Shown here in pieces: positions 18,725 through 26,234 of a DNA stretch of 50,815 nt. Source of the DNA: Opitutia bacterium (GTDB lineage Bacteria; Verrucomicrobiota; Verrucomicrobiia; Opitutales; Opitutaceae); the NCBI GenBank assembly GCA_947449835.1, contig CANFSZ010000013.1:1-50815 (forward strand), written 5' to 3'. The number at the start of each line of letters is the position of its first letter. The stretch's first letter is position 1. A program made the translations under genes and the position numbers. The notes beneath the pieces are model-generated. The model was not told the origin of the DNA. It did no database searches and worked only from the letters and a program-made list of their open reading frames with translations.

Positions 18725-19551
18725 ACCTCGTCCTCACCGGCTCCAGCACTGGCATAGGTCGCGCTCTCGCCACCCACTTCCTCGCCCGCGGCCACCGCGT
18801 CTGGGGTCTGGCCCGCTCTGACCAAGCTGATTTCGCCGCCCAATACCCGGGCTCATTTTTCACCTCACGCTGCGATGTCGCCGATTGGGCCCAAGTCCAA
18901 CTCGCCGCCCAAGGCGTAACGGCCGCGTGGACCCACATCGACGGCCTCATCTGCTGCGCCGGAATCCAAGGCGAAGTTGGCCCCGCCATCAGCGCCGACC
19001 CTGCTCGCTGGAGCGCCACGGTGCGCGCAAATCTCGACGGCACGTTTTATCCGTTTCGCGCCTTTCACGGATTACTCAGCCGCGCGCCCCGTCGCGCTAA
19101 AGTAATCGCCTTCTCCGGCGGCGGCGCCACCAAACCTCGCGTCAATTTTTCCGCCTACGGCGTCGCCAAGACCGGCGTGGTTCGCCTCATCGAAACGCTC
19201 GCCGAAGAGCTCCGCGACCAACCCATCGACCTCAACTCCATCGCCCCCGGTGCCATCAACACGCGCCTTACCGATGAAGTCCTCGCACTCGGCCCCACCG
19301 TCGCAGGTGCCGCCGAGTACGCCGCCGCGCAAAAACAAAAAGCCTCCGGTGGTGCCTCTCTGGACAAAGCCCTCGGCCTTGTCGAATGGCTGCTCTCGCC
19401 CGCCTCGGACGGGATCAGCGGTCGACTGCTCGCCGCGCCATGGGACCCATGGTCCACGCTAGACCGACATGCCGCCGAGCTGGCCAAATCCGATATTTAC
19501 ACGCTGCGCCGTATTGTCCCCGAGGAACGCGGCCAAGCTTTCGGCACCTGA
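18721..19551 (+). CDS. Short-chain dehydrogenase/reductase (SDR)
   Basis: 276 residues with a classical SDR layout: TGSSTGIGRA at the N-terminus (cofactor glycine motif), CCAGIQGE in place of NNAG, SAYGVAKTG with Tyr146 and Lys150, and PGAINTRLTDE after it. It is a NAD(P)-dependent oxidoreductase of unknown substrate. Translational coupling to the acyltransferase-3 gene suggests it acts on the same acyl group or glycan (inference). It ends only six bases from the convergent minus-strand stop at 19558, so the two transcripts probably overlap. Confidence 0.87.
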   Translation: MNLVLTGSSTGIGRALATHFLARGHRVWGLARSDQADFAAQYPGSFFTSRCDVADWAQVQLAAQGVTAAWTHIDGLICCAGIQGEVGPAISADPARWSATVRANLDGTFYPFRAFHGLLSRAPRRAKVIAFSGGGATKPRVNFSAYGVAKTGVVRLIETLAEELRDQPIDLNSIAPGAINTRLTDEVLALGPTVAGAAEYAAAQKQKASGGASLDKALGLVEWLLSPASDGISGRLLAAPWDPWSTLDRHAAELAKSDIYTLRRIVPEERGQAFGT

Positions 19552-19557
19552 GCGAGC

Positions 19558-22500
19558 TCAACGTATGTCATCGGCCGCAGCCTGAGCCCGCACCGATACG
19601 ATCTCACCTCGAAACGCGGTGTTGCTCGTCGACATCCCATGAGGGTTGAGGCCGAAAACGATCTCCTTCGGTTCGACCGGATATAAGGCCTGAGCCCCAT
19701 CGAGCACCACCTGTCCGTCGAGCAACACACGCGCGCGCCCTGCAGGCAATTCACCCGGCTTTCCCAGACTCGCCAACTCGACAACCAGCGTATGCACCTG
19801 GTCCGGTACCAGCGCGACCGGCTTAGATTCCACCGCGCTCAGGCCCCAGTGATCTAATCCCACCACGTAGTTGCCCTTGCCGTCACCTCGAAGAAAAATA
19901 GAATCTGCTGCGCCCGCCCGACCGGCCGACAACAAAGGATCGCTTCCGGCATAGCCTCCCGCCGGCAGTTGAAACCTAAGACGTAAACGTCCGGGCAAAC
20001 CCAGCGAGCCCTTTGTCTCCACCGGATCGGCTCGACCGAGCGCAGACCCCTTCCACTCGTTGTTTTCAAAACTCCACGCCGTGATCGTCTGGCCATCGAA
20101 AAATTCCGATTTCTGCGCAAAAGCTCCCTTGTTGCGCACCTCCACCTCAAGCCAAGTAGGCGCCTGACTCGCTGCGCCCTCAGCCCTAGGCGCAATCTGC
20201 ATGCGCGCGTGAATCATATCAAAGTCGGCGGGGTCGACCCAAGCGATCCAAGTCAAGCGCCCGCCCTCCATCCAGCCCAGCCGGATCAGCCCGGATTCCG
20301 GCACTTTTTGCCAGACGAGCGAGGCCACTTTCCCGTCCGCGCGCTCCAAACGCAGCCAAACCCCGCGCCCGATTTTCAGGACTGCGTGGCTGCGCAATCG
20401 ACTGACCAACAATCCCGGTCGCACGCTACCGACCGCCCGCAATCGCGGTAATTCCTCTAAGTGTCCCGCAAAAAAGGTCCGCATCCCCGACGCGTTCCAG
20501 CCATTCACCCCCAGCGCCACACTCAAGGCGTTCGCCGGCAAGGGCGCCAAATCAGGTCGGAAAACCTCACGCTCATTCCAATTCACCACCATCAACTCGG
20601 GCCGGCCATGAATTGCATTCGAAGAGGTCGAGGCCCAAGGCACGCCATCCGCGGCCCCCGGCAAATTGATCTCCAAGGACTGCGGTTGGCTATAATCGAC
20701 GGCAAACTCCTCGGACCACCGGCCCCCACCGCCCAATTGATCATGCAACAAGCGCACGAAACCCGGCCTAACATACTGAATCGCCAACACATCAAAACCT
20801 TTCTCCCCGCCCTGCGCCAATAACGGTTCGACCAGGCCGTAACGATCCGTCGGCAACCCCAAATTCAGGCGTATCGTGCCGCGCTCAACCATACGCCCGC
20901 GCAACCACGTTTCATCCAAAGGCTGGTTTTTCACCCCATCAATCTGCCCTGTAAACATGGCAATTTTACCATCGATCTGTCGCCACATACCCCACTCCTG
21001 TAAGTGGGGCGAGGAGTCGTAGCTGACCACATCACGATCAAATCGCATCTGCCCGTCCACGCTCACGCGCAAGCGTCGTTTCAACGCGGTGCGCTCATCA
21101 ATTCCACGCTGCTCATACCAAGGATGCGTTAAACCCGGTAGCAATACCGCTCCCGCCAAACGCACCGTCGCCGGTGCCCCTGCTTTGGACGGAAACCAAT
21201 CGCCCATCAACTCGCCAAACTCCCCGTGCTGAAAAACAAAACGTGCCCGACCCTCGCCATCAAATTCGATAAAAATCCCATCGCGAAAATCCCTCGTTCC
21301 AGTCGCAAAAAACGGCTCACGCCGGAGCCCACGGTTACCCGTCGGCCAGTGGATTCTGACTTCACGATCCCCCACTGCCGCAGCCTCCGTGCGCAACAGC
21401 GGCCACACCCAACCGTCAATCAAAGCTGCCAACCGAGCATAAGTAGCAGGCGACGTAGCTTGAAAAAAACCGTGCACCTGCAAGCTCCCCAACACATTGA
21501 AAATCGCCGCTAGCGGAATCAGCACCGCCACGCCGAGCGCGAGCCAACGTTGCCAAAAACTCCGCCCGACCAATCCCGCCGCCAAAACGACGAGCGTCGC
21601 CAACACCAAAGCGGGATGAAAATCCAACATGTACCGATTCGACCGCACCCCGGTCATCGCCACCACCACCCCATTCACCACAAACAACAAAGCCGCCAAC
21701 CCGCAAACACCGACCCAGCGCCGCCTTTGCTGCTGACGACGTCCCTCCCAAATCCCGATTCCAGCCACCGCCGCCAGACCGACGATCAGCGTCCACGGCC
21801 ATTCACCATGCACGTGCTCACGCCCCACATAATCTGACGGCTTCACCCCCTCCTCCGCAGGAGCGACAAACGGAAAATAACCATTCACCGACGGCGGCTT
21901 CAGATAATAAAGCGCTAGATTGTATTTCAGATTTTCCAACCGAAACATCTGCTTCGGATTTGTCCCGAGCTGATGATGATGGCCAAACTCCGCGACACTC
22001 CCAAAACGCGCGTAGTTATAAACCGCCAAACCCGCCCCCACCGCGACCGCCCCCATCCCCGCGGCCAACAACGCGATCGCAAACAACCGCCCCCGCCCTA
22101 CCTTCACCGGCGCGCGCCAGACCAAACCCACCGCACTCGCGCATAACAACAACAAGCCGGCCGGCGCCAAATTAGCCCGCGAGCCCACCGCCAATCCGAC
22201 CGCGATCCCCGCCACCACCAACCACCACAAACTCTGTCGCGGGCGCCGCCACGCGCGCGACGACGCCCACAAGGCCAGCATCGAAAAGGCGTATCCCGCC
22301 CCAATCGCCACTTCGTAAAACAGCGGGCGGCGCAGCGCGGACGGCGCCGCCGTACAGCACCCCAGCGCCACCACGCCCAGCACGGTCCAGGTCGCACCCA
22401 GCCGAGGGAAAAATTGTTTTCGCACTTCCCACCACCACGCCGTCGCAAAACCAAAACCCGCCAACATCATGACCACCGCCGCCAGCGCTTCAGGAAAATC

Positions 22501-22872
22501 ATGCCCCGTCAGCACCGCATAAGGCAGCATCAAGACCATCACCGGCGTCACCCCGAAATAGAGATAATAACGCCCATTGAACAAACTCGCATCCAACTTG
22601 AACGGCGCCCCGCCCGGTCGCTCCGCCGGCGGCAACGCCAACAAACTGGGATGAGGATCCTCCTTCATATAAGGGTGCCCATCCTCAAACCCGTCGATCA
22701 ACAGATTGTAATAATCGCGCTTTTGTCCACGCAGGGTAAGATCAGCCGCCGCCGACTGCACCGTCCAATAATAAAACCAAGCCACCAGCATCGCCACGAG
22801 CAACACGGCCACGCGCAAACCCCATTCAGGGCAATTAACGCGTGACGAAGGTGGGTTGGTTTTTAAATCCAT
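19558..22872 (-). CDS. GT-C-like membrane protein with three or four C-terminal lectin-like modules, paralogue 2
   Basis: 1104 residues. The signature loop is LDASLFNGRYYLYFG (Asp94; the usual His is Leu here), followed by PYAVLTG. RFGSVAEFGHHHQLG and NRYMLDFHPALVLA match the other paralogues. The membrane part ends near residue 500. Modules follow near 519 (FFATGTRDFRDGIF), 682 (LLAQGGEKGFDVLAIQY), about 820 (LLVSRLRSHAVLKIG, core motif lost) and 980 (LLSAGRAGAADSIF with GLDHWGLSAVESKPV). The third unit lacks the G-D core and looks eroded or differently specialised. It is the last gene of a four-gene minus-strand run, 67 bases after the GtrA-fusion gene. I infer a lipid-linked-sugar transferase with glycan-binding modules. 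Confidence 0.84.
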   Translation of the reverse strand: MDLKTNPPSSRVNCPEWGLRVAVLLVAMLVAWFYYWTVQSAAADLTLRGQKRDYYNLLIDGFEDGHPYMKEDPHPSLLALPPAERPGGAPFKLDASLFNGRYYLYFGVTPVMVLMLPYAVLTGHDFPEALAAVVMMLAGFGFATAWWWEVRKQFFPRLGATWTVLGVVALGCCTAAPSALRRPLFYEVAIGAGYAFSMLALWASSRAWRRPRQSLWWLVVAGIAVGLAVGSRANLAPAGLLLLCASAVGLVWRAPVKVGRGRLFAIALLAAGMGAVAVGAGLAVYNYARFGSVAEFGHHHQLGTNPKQMFRLENLKYNLALYYLKPPSVNGYFPFVAPAEEGVKPSDYVGREHVHGEWPWTLIVGLAAVAGIGIWEGRRQQQRRRWVGVCGLAALLFVVNGVVVAMTGVRSNRYMLDFHPALVLATLVVLAAGLVGRSFWQRWLALGVAVLIPLAAIFNVLGSLQVHGFFQATSPATYARLAALIDGWVWPLLRTEAAAVGDREVRIHWPTGNRGLRREPFFATGTRDFRDGIFIEFDGEGRARFVFQHGEFGELMGDWFPSKAGAPATVRLAGAVLLPGLTHPWYEQRGIDERTALKRRLRVSVDGQMRFDRDVVSYDSSPHLQEWGMWRQIDGKIAMFTGQIDGVKNQPLDETWLRGRMVERGTIRLNLGLPTDRYGLVEPLLAQGGEKGFDVLAIQYVRPGFVRLLHDQLGGGGRWSEEFAVDYSQPQSLEINLPGAADGVPWASTSSNAIHGRPELMVVNWNEREVFRPDLAPLPANALSVALGVNGWNASGMRTFFAGHLEELPRLRAVGSVRPGLLVSRLRSHAVLKIGRGVWLRLERADGKVASLVWQKVPESGLIRLGWMEGGRLTWIAWVDPADFDMIHARMQIAPRAEGAASQAPTWLEVEVRNKGAFAQKSEFFDGQTITAWSFENNEWKGSALGRADPVETKGSLGLPGRLRLRFQLPAGGYAGSDPLLSAGRAGAADSIFLRGDGKGNYVVGLDHWGLSAVESKPVALVPDQVHTLVVELASLGKPGELPAGRARVLLDGQVVLDGAQALYPVEPKEIVFGLNPHGMSTSNTAFRGEIVSVRAQAAADDIR
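19570..21330 (-). repeat. Lectin-like module repeats in paralogue 2, one degenerate
   Basis: Protein repeats with starts near nucleotides 21315, 20825, 20410 and 19930 (minus strand). The unit near 20410 has lost the G-x-x-G-x-x-D core and the DHWG motif. Confidence 0.5.
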
Positions 22873-22939
22873 GAGCGGCTAGACTAACGTGATAAGAACT
22901 CAGGCTCTAACTTCGCCTCTCAGAAATCAAACTCGACGT

Positions 22940-25900
22940 TCATGGTAATATCGCTGCCCCCAAAAACTCGATCCGCTCGACTTTACCCGAAAACACCTCC
23001 GCGCACGTCGAAGCCCCGATCGGATTTAGCCCAACATGAATCTGCGCAGGCGCCGCCGGGAAACTCTCACTCAACTGTCGCAACACCACCCTTCCGTCCA
23101 CTCGCACCTGAACGGTCGCACACAAACGCTTGAGCGCATCGCTTCCCACCCTCTCAACCGGAAATACCCCCGCGCCATAGAGCGCGCCTAGGCTCACTTC
23201 GATCTCCAACGGCCGGCCTTCCTGCACCGCGATCGGCGCACTCATTGCCCCGCCCAGACCCCATTTGTCGTAGCCGATTCGCACGTGTCCGGCATCAGGA
23301 TAATTGAGATAAATAATGTCCGCTGCACCCGTCTGCCCTGTCACGAGTAACGGCTCACTCCGCCCGATCACGCGCTGGCTCGACAACGTCACCGTCAAAA
23401 GCCGCACGCCACTCCGCGCACGTTCGGGCCACGCCGGCATGCGTTCCGATTCGAGGCGTTTTCCGGAAAAATTCACCTCGCTCGTGCTCGCGCCGATCCC
23501 GTTGTGCCCGATGAAAACCTCATCTGACCGCGACGGGTTAAACGGTCGCGCCACCTCCGCCACTTCGCGCCCGTCCAGCCGCACCCGCAAACGCTTCCGC
23601 CCCGCGCGCAACTCCGCCGCCGTCGCCTCCGGATGCAACGAGCCCATATCCACCTCCACCATGTGCTCCACCTCGGGATCATAGAAAAAATCCAGCGTCT
23701 CGAAACCTGGGAAATTCCACGCGTCATGTCCAAATCGCAGCCGATTCGGACCCGCGTAAAACACATAAAATAAATCACCCGCGCCCGCCTGCCCAGTCGC
23801 AATCAAAGGCTGGCCCACTTGCGCCCGAAACGCCGGAAAGCGCACCCGCAACCGGACCGCTCCCGCTCGATCTGCCGGCGCAATCACATCCTTTGATTCC
23901 GGCAAACCCGCCCGCGCAGCAAGAGTGAGTTTACCCCGAAACGCCGCCGTGCCAGGCACCGCCGAGTTGTGCCCAAGCTCGATTTTTTCCGGTTCCGCAT
24001 CCGGAAACGATGAGGCAAAGCGCAGTAATTCATGTCCGTCTAGCCTTACGTCCACACGCCGAAGCAGAACCTTAATCTCCGCGTCATCCCGCCCCCCAAA
24101 CACCGCGTGTCCAGCCGGCGGATAAAGCGACCCGAGATCCGCCCGCAACCGGTAGCGGCGCCCCAGCTCAAACTCAAACGGATCACTCGCCGGTCCGCTC
24201 GTTTCCCCCGATGAAAACAGGATTTCCGCCCGATGTTCCCCGAGGTAGCGCACCGTCAACACGCAGCGACCTCGCGCCGTCGCGAGTAACACTTCCTGCG
24301 CCCCGGCTGTGCCGCGCGCAAACTCCACATCCACCTCCGCCGCACCGTAGCCCACGCCGGTCAGGCGTTCGTACCAGGCCGGCACTCGATTAAAAATCCC
24401 TGCCACCCAACGCATCTCGGGCCACGCCGCCGACGGCAACCCATGCACCAAAGAATGCACGCCCGTGTACCCGAGCAACGCCATCAGCGCCGCGACGCCC
24501 ACTCGTTTGCGCCAGCCCTGCGTCCGCGCCAGCCACGCCGAAACCATCACGCACGCGACTACAATCAACGCCGGCAGAAAATCCAAAACATACCGATCGA
24601 AAACATAGTAATAGAGCATCAAAGACCCGAAATTCAGCAGCGCAATCAACCACAAGCCACCGACGCCCAAAACCCACGCCCGCGTCCGACCTGCCGCCGT
24701 CCGCCACGTCAGCGGCCAAGCCAACGCCACCAACGCAAACGGGGCCCACGTCAGCAAACCGATGTTCTCGGACGTCTGCCGGATAAACGGAAAATAGCGC
24801 GAGTAATCCCGCCCCGCCATGACGTAACCCTCAAAAGCCAACCCCACGCGCTCGAGCCCGAAGAGTTTAATCTCCCGCATATCCACGGCCGCGAACTGAT
24901 ACCGCAACCCAAACTCCAGCACCGAGCCAAACCGCGCATAATTATACGCCGCGATACTCGCCCCGATCAACGCCGCCGGCCCCGCCATCGCCGCCAACAC
25001 CCCCCACGCCGCCCGCGAGCCCGCGCCCCGGCGCCGCACCTGCGACCACCAGAGCCAGCCGCCCACGACCGCCACGCTCCCGAGCGCAAAAAAATAATTG
25101 GGCCGCGCCCCCACCGCCAACCCACCGAGCAAGCTCGCCAGCGCGAGCGCCGCCAGCTGTCGCGCCCCGCGTTGCGCTGTCGCCGCCGTCAACAACGCAT
25201 GCGCCACGCCTAATCCGCACGCGAACGCACACGCGATCGGCACTTGGTAAAAATCTTTGCTGCGCAGTTCAAATTGCACAAACGAGCCGAGCCCGAGCAT
25301 CAGCCCAAAAACCACAACCCAACCGCGCCCCAAACCTGGAAAAAACCGCTGCTCACAACGTCGATAAAAACCCAGCGCCAACAGAAATCCCGCCGCGCAA
25401 AAAATCCCCGTCGCCGCACCGTCAGGCAGAAACGTCCCCGTCAACACCCGCCACGGCACGAGCAACACCACCGTCGGCGCCGCGCCGAAATAGACGTAGT
25501 AGCGATCATTAAAATACGTGGCATCGTGAGCGCGCGGGATTCCCTGCGCTCCGGCCCACGGATTGGCCAGCGTTTTTAAACGCGGGTCAGGCACGAGCAT
25601 CAGGTGCGTTTGGCCGGCGACAAATCCTTCCGTCAAACGGTCGTAAAGACCGGCCGGTTGGCCGTGAATCACGCCGGGGTTCGTGCGGATTCCCACATAG
25701 CCGTACCACGCCAAAACGAAAACAACCACCGTCGCATAAGCTGCGCCACGGCGCGGAACTCCAGCCACCGGCGCCCGATGCGTCGCCGCAAAAACCCGCA
25801 CCTGCATCATCGCAAAACTCACGGCCATTTGCGCGACGTTCGCCGCTCCAGCCGCGAGCCAACCGGGCCACGTTGACCACGTGCGCAACGCGGTGAATAC

Positions 25901-26164
25901 GCTCCACTGGATCACGAAGGTCACGATGACCATCACCAGATATTCCCCCATCTGACGCGCCGAGGCCGTGCGCTTGTCCGCAAAGGTCCAGCGTTTGTTG
26001 AGGAAAAAATGCAGCGCCACCGCGGGCGGATAGGCGCATAAAAACGCGACCTGCTCGCTCAGCCCGTGGCCCAAGAGCCAGTTGAGCGCCATAAATACGC
26101 CCATCACGGCGACGCCGACCGCGCCAAAGCGCGCTAATTTCCAAAAAAGTTCGGGCTTCACCAT
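22940..26164 (-). CDS. GtrA flippase domain fused to GT-C-like protein with three lectin-like modules, paralogue 3
   Basis: 1074 residues. Residues 1 to about 127 form a four-helix GtrA domain: FWKLARFGAVGVAV, then FFLNKRWTFADK, the characteristic nK-x-WTF segment. GtrA proteins are thought to flip polyprenyl-phosphate sugars. From about 140 the GT-C-like part follows with HDATYFNDRYYVYFG (Asp214), PWRVLTG, RFGSVLEFGLRYQ and DRYVLDFLPALIV. Modules start near 620 (LLATARGRCVLTVRY), 785 (LIATGQAGAGDLFYV) and 940 (LLVTGQTGAADIIYL). Fusing the proposed flippase to the enzyme that would use the flipped lipid supports the Gtr-type model, with the GtrB at 5592 as supplier. The other three paralogues lack the GtrA part. 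Confidence 0.87.
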   Translation of the reverse strand: MVKPELFWKLARFGAVGVAVMGVFMALNWLLGHGLSEQVAFLCAYPPAVALHFFLNKRWTFADKRTASARQMGEYLVMVIVTFVIQWSVFTALRTWSTWPGWLAAGAANVAQMAVSFAMMQVRVFAATHRAPVAGVPRRGAAYATVVVFVLAWYGYVGIRTNPGVIHGQPAGLYDRLTEGFVAGQTHLMLVPDPRLKTLANPWAGAQGIPRAHDATYFNDRYYVYFGAAPTVVLLVPWRVLTGTFLPDGAATGIFCAAGFLLALGFYRRCEQRFFPGLGRGWVVVFGLMLGLGSFVQFELRSKDFYQVPIACAFACGLGVAHALLTAATAQRGARQLAALALASLLGGLAVGARPNYFFALGSVAVVGGWLWWSQVRRRGAGSRAAWGVLAAMAGPAALIGASIAAYNYARFGSVLEFGLRYQFAAVDMREIKLFGLERVGLAFEGYVMAGRDYSRYFPFIRQTSENIGLLTWAPFALVALAWPLTWRTAAGRTRAWVLGVGGLWLIALLNFGSLMLYYYVFDRYVLDFLPALIVVACVMVSAWLARTQGWRKRVGVAALMALLGYTGVHSLVHGLPSAAWPEMRWVAGIFNRVPAWYERLTGVGYGAAEVDVEFARGTAGAQEVLLATARGRCVLTVRYLGEHRAEILFSSGETSGPASDPFEFELGRRYRLRADLGSLYPPAGHAVFGGRDDAEIKVLLRRVDVRLDGHELLRFASSFPDAEPEKIELGHNSAVPGTAAFRGKLTLAARAGLPESKDVIAPADRAGAVRLRVRFPAFRAQVGQPLIATGQAGAGDLFYVFYAGPNRLRFGHDAWNFPGFETLDFFYDPEVEHMVEVDMGSLHPEATAAELRAGRKRLRVRLDGREVAEVARPFNPSRSDEVFIGHNGIGASTSEVNFSGKRLESERMPAWPERARSGVRLLTVTLSSQRVIGRSEPLLVTGQTGAADIIYLNYPDAGHVRIGYDKWGLGGAMSAPIAVQEGRPLEIEVSLGALYGAGVFPVERVGSDALKRLCATVQVRVDGRVVLRQLSESFPAAPAQIHVGLNPIGASTCAEVFSGKVERIEFLGAAILP
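22950..24305 (-). repeat. Three lectin-like module repeats in paralogue 3
   Basis: Protein repeats starting near nucleotides 24300, 23810 and 23345 (minus strand). Module ends share the pattern IGxNxIGAST...FSGK (GHNGIGASTSEVNFSGK and GLNPIGASTCAEVFSGK). Confidence 0.6.
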
Positions 26165-26234
26165 GAAGGCCTAAAACAAAGCCTCACCGCCCAGGGAGCC
26201 AAGCGCCGAAACACACCGGCGAAACGCGTCGCGC

